DNA from: Nereocystis luetkeana
Taxonomy: Eukaryota; Sar; Phaeophyceae; Laminariales; Laminariaceae
DNA: 64,000 bases
NCBI GenBank assembly: GCA_031213475.1
Contig: JARUPZ010000018.1
Location: 1,178,001-1,242,000 of the forward strand
Direction: 5' to 3'
Shown: piece by piece, positions 38,101-50,577 of the stretch
Layout of the letters: the number at the start of each line of letters is the position of its first letter
Numbering within the stretch: position 1 is the first letter of the stretch
Notes under the pieces: generated by a model
Seen by the model: the letters and a program-made list of their open reading frames with translations, nothing else
The model's database searches: none
Told to the model about the DNA's origin: nothing
Position numbers and translations under genes: made by a program

Positions 38101-38556
38101 GCGTGAGAGAGAGGCATTTGGAAGGGGCGAGGAACGGAGAGGGCACGACCTGCCAACGAGAAACAGCGGCATAAATATTCACCAGGTATAGTTGGCTGAC
38201 GTCATCGTACTTGAGACAACGTCGGCGCACAACCAACAACACCACAAGCACCAATCAACACAACGCAATAACTCAAACACCGTCCAACACCATCGTTGTC
38301 ACCACCAACACCATCGTCAGCTTCGCCACCACAACACCGCCAACATCAACATCACCCACAAATGCCACACCCCCCCCCCACCACCAATAAGATGAACACC
38401 GGCAACATCAACACGACCACGACCACCAACACCAACACCAACACCAACATCAGCACCGACGTTACCAACACCACCAACATCAACACCACCACCACCACCA
38501 ACACCACCACCACCACCAACACCAACACAACCACCAACATCACCAACAACAACAAC

Positions 38557-38587
<31 letters not shown>

Positions 38588-41500
38588 CCAGCAACAACAA
38601 CAACACCAACACCAACACCACCACCAACACCAATACCAACACCATCACCAACACCATTACCAACACCACCACCACCACCAACAACAACAACACCAACACC
38701 AACACCACCAACACCAACACCACACCAATACCGACTACGATCTCCAGCTTGCTCGCCTGTCAAAGCCGGCGACGACGAGATAGTAGGCACTGTCCTCCCC
38801 ACTCTGCCCGGGAACGGTGAAGTAAACATCGCGTTTGCGTGCACCCGCCTTCGTCTGTGTACACCCAGAGGGAGAGACGGAGACCGAGGCGAAGGGGGGG
38901 GGGGGGGGAGGAGGGGTACTCGATATCATGCATGGCCGTAGTAGTCGTATGACTATAGACCCTCACACCCCTACAAAACCGGGGCGGAGCAGGTCGGATT
39001 TTCACCGACCAGGCAGACATTGCTTGCACCAAGCGCGAAGCGCCGTGAGGGGCTCGGCGAGTCAGGGGGGGCGCGGGGGGGGGGGGGGGGCGTACTCATT
39101 TGTTGCTTGCCTTGGTCATTTGACCATTGACCACGCATCCCTTTCGAGACGGAGCACCGTTCCTACTCCTAATATAAACACCTCCTACAATTGGGCGCTC
39201 ATTACGTTGTTCCCATATATTACATAGAAAGTTTTTGCTATTACGGGGGACCATAGTTAATAGGACCTACGGCACACACAAAAACCTATATATTCACCTA
39301 TTTTTACTGACAATATTTGGTCCTATTTACTATGGTCCCCCGTAATAATTGTATCCCCTTCCCGTTTGGCCGCCTGTGGCCACAATTTATCTCCTAGGAT
39401 AGCGATCGTTTACTCGCTGCTATTCAGTGTATCAAACTCCTCCATGTCACATTTGTTTATTTCCCTCATCTCCTCTTCTAACACATCCCGTTCCCCATTG
39501 TATATTTCACATTGTCCTACGATGTGAGATCTACTCTTTATTGCTTTGCCACACGGTGGGGGGTGGGGGGGGGGGCGTTATCGATATTATGTATGACCGT
39601 AGTCGTACGGGATAAGACCACGGCGGAAAGAAACGGGATTTTTCCTTGTATTTGTCCTCGCGAGACGTCCGTGCATGTCAGATAAAAGGTGCAGACAGTA
39701 GACAGAAGCACACAAGATACACACGTACAATAAAACTACTCAAAAATAAATCCACATTGTAGTACGACAATAAATCCACTCCCTGGTTATGACCGTACCG
39801 TACCCATGTTTTGTGATTCGTGGTTATGTGGTTTGAGGTTCGGTCGCGTGTGTGCTGGACCTTTGTCATCGGTGTTGGGACCTAGAGAAAGCCTGGCCGA
39901 CAACTCGAGTCTTGTGTCACCGAGGCAAGTAGGATAGAGCTGTGCCCACGTTTTACTTGGAATTAGAGTGGGATCGGAGGTAAGAGTAGGATATGACAAG
40001 ACTGCAACCCACGTTTCGGGGGCAAACGACATGGAATTAGAGTGGGACTGAATTTGCACCCACATTTCGGGGACAGGGGACAGCTTACATACTTGGAATG
40101 AGAGTGGGGTAGCACCCACGTTTCGGGAACAGGGGACAACCTCCATACTTGAAAATAGAGAGGAATAGAACTGCACCCACGTTTCGGGGACAGGGAACAA
40201 CCTACATCCTTCAAATAGAGTGAGGTAGAGGTGCATCCACGTTTCGGGGACAGGGGACAGCCTACATACTTGGAATGAGAGTGAGGTAGCACCCACGTTT
40301 CGGGGACAGGGGACAACCTACATACTTGAAAAAAAAATGGGATAGGACTGCACCCATGTTCCGGGGACAGGGAACAGCCTACATACCTCGTACTTGAAAA
40401 TAGAGTGAGCTGGAGGTGCATCCACGTTTCGGGGACAGGGGACAGCCCACATACTTGAAAATAGAGTAAGACAGAGGTGCATCCACGTTTCGGGGACAGC
40501 GAACACCCTACATACTTGAAAATAGAGTGAAATAGAGGTGCAAACACGTTTCGGGGACAGGGGACAGCCTACATACTTGAAACTGGAGTGAAATAGAGGT
40601 GCACCCGCGTTTCAGAGGACAAACAAGCCACTCGGAGGTAGGAGAGCGGGGTGGAACTGCACTCACGTGTACTGGGACACAAACTACCTGGAAACAGACG
40701 GGATCGAAGCGCATGCACCCCACGTCTCGGTGACAGATCACTCGGGATTGGAGTACGATACGACTGCCCATGTTGCGGGGACCCGAATCGCTACTCGGAA
40801 CTGGAGCAGAATCACTCATCATGTAGTAGTACGATTTCGTCGTTGCGTATGCTCCAACTGATTGTACCAAGGACGCCGAACTGAAACGTATTTTCTGGCA
40901 GAAGCTGGAGTACTTGGTGGAAAAAATCCCGACGAAAGAGTGTCTGTTTGTACTGATGGATGCCAACGCGCGAACTGGACAGAGGAAGGATGGTTGCGGT
41001 GATGATGAAAGCAGAGTGCTGGGAGCGTATGGACGTGATGTTCGTAACGATAATGGCAGACGGCTCCTGTCGTTCGCCACCAATTGCAAGTTAGCTCTCA
41101 CCAACACGTTTTTCAGCACGCGCAAGGGTGGGATATCGCATATTCACAACGGCACCGGCCCGAATGACCGTAAGCGGATCGACTACATCCTAACCCGTCA
41201 AGTCCATCGACCTAGAGTACAAGATGCGAAAGTCGTCCCACAGCCTCCTGCCCCAGTTAAGGCTGACTCAGACCACAACATCTTGTATATCAAAGTCCGA
41301 ATCGGTGGTCATTTTGCGCCCAACAGACAAATACGTAGACCGACAAAACGCCGAGAGTTCGACAGGCAGCTTTTTATGTCCGATGGAAAGTGTCGTGAAC
41401 GAGTAGTCTCCAGGGTCATCTCCACTCGCAACCAGCCTATCCAGCCCCGTAATACGTCTGGTATGGTTGAGATTTTCACTACGGCTGTTATTGATGCGGT

Positions 41501-44500
41501 CGAAAAAGAGGTACCACCCCCTGCACGTCGCCACCGCAGACATGGATGGTGTGAGTCTGCCGAAACCTTGGCCGCATTCATACCAGCATGGACAGCGAGG
41601 GAGGATGCACGACAATTCTTGCGTGCCCACCCCCGGGACAGAACCGCGTGGAAGACCCTTGAGATCTGCGTGTGCGAACCTGCAGAAGGTGATTGCCGCA
41701 GGACTGCATGCGTACTTCGAAGCGCACCTTGCCGAAACCGAACGACTCCTAGCGAACAACGACCAGAGAGGCTTTTACAAGCACCTTAAGAGTACGGTAG
41801 GATTGGAAGGGACTAAAGCGAGGAGCGAACAGTTCATTAGGGACGAGGATGGCACGATCTTACGGGATGAGGTGCGAATTCGTGAACGATGGGCGAGGTT
41901 TTACCACAAACTCTTGAACACGAAGTCGCTGAAACTCGATCCCACGATCATCGACCTCTTGCCACCGCGACCGCCTATACTGTCGCTTGAAGATGAACCA
42001 TCCATACACGAGATGACAGAAGCACTTAAGGGGATGTCGAATTGGAAAGCTGTCGGGGCCAGATGGTCTCCCGGTCGAACTCCTAAAAATCGACCACTCG
42101 GCATTCGCCCAGCGCTTTCACAACATCCTTGTCAATGTTTGGTTAACAGGAGAAGTCCCTCAGCAATGAAAAGATGCGATCATCAAGGTCCTTCACAAAA
42201 AGAAGGATCGAACTGACTGCAACAACTATAGAGGGATTTCGCTTGTTGCCCACGCAGGCAAAGTGTTGTTGAAAATCGTCGCGTCCCGCCTCAGCAACTA
42301 CTGCGAGACCGAGGAACTACTCCCCGAGGAACAGTGCGGCTTCCGCCCCGCACGATCAACGATTGATATGTTGTTCGTCGTGCGCCGGCTGCAAGAGCTC
42401 GGACGACAGAGGAAAATCCCCTTATACGTGTGCTTCATCGATCTGCAGAAAGCGTACGACTCTGTCGACCGAGAGCTGTTATGGAAGGTACTCACACGCT
42501 TTGGCGTACCAACCAAGATGCTGAGAATTATCCGTAATTTCCACGATGGCAAGCGGGCTCGCGTGCGTACTGATGACGGCGAGCTCTCGGAATGGTTTGA
42601 TGTCACGCAGGGGCTGCGGCAAGGCTGTGTACTATCACCGTTACTGTTCAACGTGTTCTTCGCTGCTGCGTTACACGTCGTACTAGTACGCTTCAGCCAA
42701 GACGAAGCCATTGTAAGGGATTTGGTCCAACTCAGTGAAGCTGGAGTAGTTCGAACAGGGAAGGGCGTGCGTGCGAAGGTCTGTATGGGGCATGTTGTAC
42801 GCCGATGATGCAGGAATTGTCTCGAAGTCGGCTGAAGGGCTCGCAAAAATGATGACAGTCATCGTGACTGTCTTCGAAGCAGCAGGCCTCACGGTGTCGG
42901 AAAAGAAGACTGAGACAATGGTCCTACAAACACCATACCGGACAACCCTCGCACCACCGCTCGTCATCGAAGCGGCTGGCCAGAGGTATAAGCAGACGAC
43001 CCAGTTCTTATACCGGCGTTATCCACGAAAACGCCGCGCTCTCGCTCGAAATCGACCGACGGATCCGCCTCATGCGAGCATGCCTCAAACGGTTCGGCCC
43101 GGAGTTGTATGATAGGACGACCGCCCCCCTTAGCCTTAAAGTCCGAATGCTGAAGGCCGAGGTGATTGAGACCCTGCTGTACGGGTGTGTGACGTGGACC
43201 CTCAGAGCGGAACACTTTGCCAAGCTTCGAACGGCTCACCACCAAGTCCTGTTGCGAGTCATTGGCTTCCAGCGCGGACTTCGTACTGACCATGCCACCC
43301 TCTCGTACGCGAAGGCCCTCAAGATGACACGTTGCGAGAGCATCGAAACGACCATTCGTAAACGTCGGCTCTTCTTTGCGGGGGGCGCGGCACGGCAAAG
43401 CAAGGAGCGATTACCCAGTCGGGTAATGTTCGGGACGATAACTGGTGGGGAGAACCCGAGACCAGGCGGACAGTGTAAGACTTGACATAGATGCATAGTC
43501 GAAGACCTTAGGGAGTTCCGAGCCACCGAAGGGTCAACGGAAGTTGCCCCCTTCGTGTTTGGAGTTGAGACCGCGTTGTGGTCCACTGCAGCCAAAAAGG
43601 CGGGGAAGTGGTACCGGGGGATCCTTGAAGCAGCCGAACGGTTCATGATGAGGTGGCACGAGGCTGAGGCTGAGATGAGTAGGCAGCGCCGCGCATCCGC
43701 CGTGGATGGTGCCCAAGGGAACGGGGGGGGAGGGGGCAACAGGAGAAGTGGCAGACAGCCCGACCAAGGGAATGCGGAGAGGGGGGGGAACAGGAGGGGT
43801 AGAAGGGAAACGGCGGTAGACGAAAGTAGGAAGGAGATGGCAGACAGGGTAGCAAGACACCAAGTCGACTAGGAAGTAGAACATGACCATACTACTAGTG
43901 CTACCAACTGGTGCAGCTGGTTCGAACGTGGTCTTCCCTTGTCTTCTCTTTTTGTTTTTGTTTTTTTTCTTTCTTGCGCTGACTCTCCGTGATTATCATT
44001 TTATTTTTTTCTCTTCCTTTTCTGATTGATAAGCCGTACTGAAGGAGCCGTGTGGCGTGGTTGGATGACGAACCTGCTCTGCTCGTCTCGTATTGTCTGA
44101 CGCCAAGGGGCTGGGCATAGTTGACGAACGCAGGGCGGAGACGGCAGTCTGGGTAGCAAGGTACCAGGCGGATTAGCAGGGAGAACCTGGCTATACTACT
44201 CGTACCACAAACTGCTGCCGCCACCTGGAAGGTGCTTTGGGCTTTGGTCTGCCTGTTATTTCCGCTTTGTTATTTTTCCTTGTTACTTTTTTCCTTGGTT
44301 CTTTATCTTACTCTGTTTACAAGCAGTGGTATTTTTTCTAAAAAAAACACATTTTTTTTTCTTCTTTTTTTTTAATTTTTTTTCTTTTTTTTTCCTTTTT
44401 TTTTTCTTTTTTCCAGCTCGTTCTTTTTCAAGTGTTGGCCACTTCGCCTGCGGGGGGGGGGCACGACAGATTGTTTCTCCTAGATTTTGCTTTCATTTTT

Positions 44501-47500
44501 TTCTTTTTCTCTCTCGATTTGTCTACCTTGTTTTTGTTTTCTCTTTGATTGTTTCTTTTCGTTTCACTATTTCATATATTGCGTATGTCGTGCCTGTCGT
44601 ATCTAGTATGATGACATGGCATTGCATTGCCCACTGCAGTGCATACTGCACACGTGGCAACGTAGTATCTCTGTGGCGTAGCTTTGTGACCACAGAACTT
44701 GTATCTCTTCTAGGATTGAAGAATCGGCACGGACACTGGTTGTGCTGGATGTCGACGGGTAGAAAGAACGGTTTAATGTGAAGACACACACACACACAAG
44801 GATAAGCCCATTACCAAGATTATACGGTAATAATGGTCCCTCTACAGTGCCGGCATAAGCCAGCCAAAAATACCAGCACCATCTATAGCGGCAACCGGCA
44901 CACTCGCTATAACCCTTTTATGACTGCAGTCTCGTTTTGGGGACAATTTGGGACAAACTACTTGGAATTTGACTGGTGTGCCCACAAAACGGGACTGGAG
45001 TTCTGAAAGGGTTGATCCCATTTGTGGAGCGATTTCGCAGGCACTATAGCGGCCAGCCGGCACTACTCAGCCGGCACCATCCAGGGATCACTACTGTAGC
45101 AACAAAACTAACCGAACGAACCTTCTGGTCGGCCGTGACTCTCCCCTGGTAGACCTTCGCGTACGCCTGCGCCGTAGGAAACCCAACAACCACTGCCCCC
45201 GTTGGTGTTAGGAAAACCTGCCGCGGGGATGCCGTCGGCGCCGCCGCCGCCGCCGCCGCTGCCACCGTCGCCGCCGCATCCTGCGATTCTGCAGCAGCAG
45301 AATCCGGTACCGTCGCCGCCGCCGACGCCGCCGGTGGGTCGTCTGTACAAAAACACAAAGACATCGGGGGGGGGGGGGGGGGAGGGGGGGGGTATTCATG
45401 TCATGCATGGCTGTAGTCGTATGAGGGGGGGGGGTACCCTCATGTCATGCATGACCGTAGTCGTATGACCATAGACCCTCGCATCCGTGCAATGCCGGGA
45501 CGGAGCACGTCGGGTTTTCACGGGGGGGGGGGGGAGGGTGGGGGGGAATACTCATTTGTTGCTTGCCTTAGTCATTAGATCCTTGACCACGCATCCCATC
45601 CGAGACGGAGCACCGTTTCTACTCGTATTAGACACCTCCAAACTGTTGGGCGCTCATTACGTCGTTTCCATATATTGCACACAGTGGAAAGCTTTTTTTT
45701 TTTGGGGGGGGGGGCAGGGCGTGTTAGAGGAGGGGGTAGGGGGAACCCCAAGTGGTAATTGTAAACTAAATAGAATGTGGAAAAAAACGAATGTTATTCC
45801 TTTGATCTTGTTGATTTCAAGAACACAACAGGGACGTAAACTTGTAAGTAGGTGACGGCAACCTGGCCGTGAAGTACAACGACCGCCCTCGTCCCCCTTT
45901 TAACTCGACCCCGAGTTAAAAAAAATAGCGTGTTTATGTGCTGTACACGAACAAATGGGCGTTTGGTCGTGGTTGGGGTCTCCACACATACCCACGATCT
46001 CCCCCCTCCCCCCTCCCCAACAACTATTCACCACCAAGTATGAAACCCGCAGGAAGGATAAAATCCGGGTGAAGCTGCGTGTGCGATTGCCAGACCCCTT
46101 TTTCAAGATGCCCGCCTTTGCCTCACGCCCCCCCTCCCCCCACCCCGCTATTCAACAACGTCTCACCTCGAAGCTTAAAACCCCGCCCGAAGGCTGAAGT
46201 GCGACTGAAACCGCGGGTGAGATCAACCGCTCCCTTCTCCACCGTGGCTACCGTGGCCACCATCCACCGACCCCTCACCCCCTACCCAACCACGCCTCAC
46301 CTCGAAGCTGAAACCCTGCCGGAAGGCTGGAGTGAGGCTGAAACTGCGGGTGCGACCGACCACCTCCTGCTTCGCCCTGAGTGCCTAGCGTCCCCTCCCC
46401 CACGCCTCCCGGCGGCGACGAGTAGGCTGCCACCATTCCTCGCCAGCCCCCGCCTACCCCGCCCGCGTTGGCCCACGCCGTGCACCTTCGGCAGGCAACA
46501 AGTGTAGAATACAAAGGAACAAAAAAAAAGGGTAAACGCTACAAAATATGAGAAGACTATGCGTCCGAGTAGAACAACATTGATAACAACGCGACAACGC
46601 TGACCAAAGAGGGGGGGGGGGGGGGCGGCCGGGGGGGGCGTGCTGGTGGACTGCAGCAGGTTGTCGGCGATACGATACACTCCCAAAATTGTTCAAAACG
46701 TGGCTGATTGAACCTCGCTTGAATCTCGCACGTTGCTGTATGTACTATAGACGCCAATGCACCGTCGTTGGTCGCTGTCTCCGGAAACAGTCACTGACAC
46801 ATAGCTGCTTTGTTATTGCCCCACCTCGTACTGGTTCTCCCACGAAACCATCAACAGCAACACCAACGGCGAACATCAGCGGCATACACACACCAACGGT
46901 AAACATCAAACGGCACCACCAACGGTGACATCAACGGTAAACATCATCGGTGAACATCAACGGCGGCAATAGTACCGGTGACAACAGTTGCAACAATGAA
47001 CATCAGCCCAAACAACAATCACGGGTACAATAACACTAATCGCCACCGTATCCAACATCAAAGCCTCGGTATCACCACCAACACCAACAACACCAACACC
47101 CCCACAAAGGGCATCAAACACGAGCACCAAACTGCGAAAAAAAACACTGATGCCAACACCGAGCGCCGCCGACACCACCATCAAAAACAACTATTACGGG
47201 GGACCATAGTTAACAGGACCTATGGTATACATAAAAACCAATACATTTAACCATTTTTATTAACAATATTTGGTCCTATTAACAATGGCCCCCCGTAATA
47301 TTACGGGGTACCAGTTAATAGGACCAAATATTGTTGGTAAAAATGATTAAATATATAGTTTTTTTTAATGTATGCCCATAGGCCCTATTAACTAGGGTCC
47401 CCCGTAATACACACCAGTACAGTCAAAATGGCACCAACATCAACGCCACTAAGCACCATCACCCGCACCACTAAGCACCAACAACATCAACATCGACATC

Positions 47501-49574
47501 AAAATAAACAAACCGGCAGAGTTTCCGAAGCATATATAGTATGGCATCACCTTGGCATGCTGCATTATTACGGGCGACCATAGTTAATAGGACCTACGGT
47601 ATACATAAAAAGCTATATATTTAACCATTTTTACCAACAGTATTTGGTCCTATGAACTATGGCCCCCCGTAATATTAATAATGCATTCACCACGGCATGG
47701 AATGGGATACTTGAATACCTGGTAAGTTTCACTACGATTATTGTCATGACCATTTTCAGCCGATTTTTGCACCTGGGGCGCAAAAACGGCCGGCCCTCCA
47801 AGGACACTGTTATCGCCGCCGCCGGCAGGGTTTCCACGGCATGGCATGGCATTATTATAATCAGTTTCGCCATTATTTTTCACAATACTTTTCAGAAGGT
47901 TCTGCGTGTTTTAGTTCATCTGGGGCACAAAAACGGCCGGCCCTCCACGGACGCCGTTGTCGCCACCGTCGCCGCCGGCAGGTTTTCCATCGCATGATAT
48001 GGTATTACTTTGAAACGTTTCAATACTATTTCCATTACTCTTTTCTCTCGTCGGCACGGTTTCCACGGCATGGCATGGACTACCTCGTACTTGAATACGT
48101 TTCACCACGATGACTTCTCATCACGATTTCTTCAGCATGTGATCACCTGGGGCACAAAAACGGCCTGCCCTCCAGGGACGCCGTTGTCGCCGCTGCCGCC
48201 GCCGCCGGCCCGAGACAAACCGCGTGCCACTCGTCCTCGCAAGACGAGCACACCAGCTCGGGCGGCGCGCCCTTCCGCGCCAGCGCCGGCCCGTCCATCC
48301 CTCCTCCTAAATCGCCGTCCCCCCCGGCCGCGACTGGCTGCTTCTTCTTGTCCCTATTTTTGGAAGCCTGTGTGCGACCACATGATACGATACCATGTAA
48401 CACGAGAGGAAAAAAGGAAAAGCCGGGAAGAAAAAAAAACGAAAAACAAATGTTCGGATGTCTATTCTCGTGTTTGATAAAACAAAAAGAAGCATAAAGG
48501 GAGTTCGAACTTGCAACGCAAAAACCGTTCGTCACGCATATTTCTTGCCACTGTAGATAATATGCAAGCCTTCGAGGTCATCAAAGTTTGTCTGGGGCCG
48601 CAGAATACGTGCGGCGGCTCGCGGGGCCACACTACGTTTGACGATCAGGTGCGCGCGGACGAAACCCGCTGATCTGGTATAATGGAAAGACGCGACAACA
48701 GCAGCAACAACAACAACAACAACAACATCATCATGCAACATACTATGAGCAACAACTACTATTTATACTAACAACTACTGTTACCAACTACCTGGTACTT
48801 CACTACAAACAACACCAATAACATCACCGACAAACCAACATTTACGACAACTGAACTCGCGAAAAAAAAACGAAACAACAACACCAGCAGCAGCAGCAAT
48901 AGCAACAACATCAACACCGACAACACCAACATCACCAACACCACCAACAACAGCAACCGCAACCGAAACACACTACCCCCGACCCTCATCCCCACCCCTC
49001 ACCTTGGCACAGCCTTTGCACACGCTCATCGGTTCAAAGTACCTCAGCTCCTGCCACTCGTCCCACGGACCCTCGGCTGGCGCGTCTCCCTGCATCCCTC
49101 TCCTGCCATGTCATTCATACAAGTGCAAGCAAGCCAGGCGTGCACGCGGGAGGGGGGGGGGGGGCTACCTCAGCTTCACGTAAAGATTAACCCTGCTGCA
49201 CGTATGATATGTACATACGTACGGAAGTTCCATACCCCTCCCCCCCGCGAGCGCACCGCACCGTGCCTCGCCTTGAATACAACAAGAACAATATCGACAC
49301 TATCACCAACGCAATCACAACCACCACTATCGCTACCACCAGCACAACAACACAACAACACCAAAACAATATCACCAACATCACCCTCGACACCAACACC
49401 AACAACACCAACATCACTACCAACACCACCGAAACCACGACCAACACCAACACCAACACCCACACCAACACCAACACCAACACCCACACCAACACCAACA
49501 CCACCACCAACACCACCAACACCAACACCACCACCAACACCAACACCAACACCAACACCAACACCACCCCCAAC

Positions 49575-49606
<32 letters not shown>

Positions 49607-50368
49607 CACCTAAACGCACCCGTAGCCGTCCGGCGGGTTGATGACCCACTCGCAGAAGAGCGCCTCAAACTCGCTCGAAAGCCGGTCCGCCGCCGACCAC
49701 AGCTCCGACCCCTCGCGGTTGAATAGCTTGGCGTTCGACCACGCAAGACGCACGTCGCTCGCCTGGATTAAAAAAAAAAAAAAAAAACGATCAAAGTTTC
49801 GTTTGTTTTGTATTGAATATACCTGCTCGCGACATGCAGGGAAAGCAGAGGGTGGAGACCGAGAGCTAGAGAAGAGACAAAAGAGAGAAAATACACAACT
49901 ACCGCCCTGTCCGGAAATGTTAGGAACGTTTTGGATATTCATAGGAATGCCTGCAAGGTCCTTACATTTCCGGACTCAGCGATACTTGTTACTACCGTCC
50001 ATGCTACTCCAGGGAAACATGGCAATGAGAACCAATCAGAACCAAAATATGGTGAAGTAAACACAGGGGGCATTGGAGTTATTGGGTCGAAAGTGGCTTC
50101 TGATTTCCTACGACCTCTACAGTATGTTCCACCCCGCTTCAACCATACCTTTCATTGAAGCTATCGAACGTGGTCCATTTCGAAAAAATAATCTAATTAT
50201 TGCCGTTTCTTATTTGCTACCATCGTCCGTAGTAGTAATGCTCTTACAAGAACCAGTGCATCGTAATATTTTTTAGTCATTATAGAAGCACAACGACAGC
50301 CGCCGATCGCCCGCAGCATAAAGCACACCCCATTGGACCTCCCTCCGGTGGGCAGAGATAATGATCCC

Positions 50369-50447
<79 letters not shown>

Positions 50448-50492
50448 TAATAATAATAATAATGATAATAATAATAATAATAATAAAAAAAA

Positions 50493-50577
<85 letters not shown>

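Larger units (their letters stand above)
39950..44420 (+). mobile_element. Non-LTR (LINE) retrotransposon, decayed, antisense in the 6.3-kb intron
   Basis: In order: tandem 61-bp monomers (39950-40680); an AP-endonuclease-like region (40860-41330: [23 protein letters not shown]); a reverse transcriptase (about 42240-43130: [58 protein letters not shown]); a C-terminal region (43470-43870); and a T-rich end near 44330-44420. The frame shifts several times (around 41780, 42220, 42780, 43090, 43480), so it looks inactive. The endonuclease plus RT layout suggests an APE-type, RTE-like clade. No LTRs, RNase H or integrase seen. Confidence 0.85.

Noticed and set aside
40914..41789. 291-codon endonuclease frame as a host gene
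   Set aside because: It belongs to the LINE: endonuclease motifs followed by reverse transcriptase on the same strand, with frameshifts.
49285..49610. Open frames of Thr/Asn, Val/Leu or Gly/Val on both strands (also 38296-38844 and 3475-3971)
   Set aside because: Produced by CCAACA or TAC microsatellites; every frame stays open because the repeat lacks stops.
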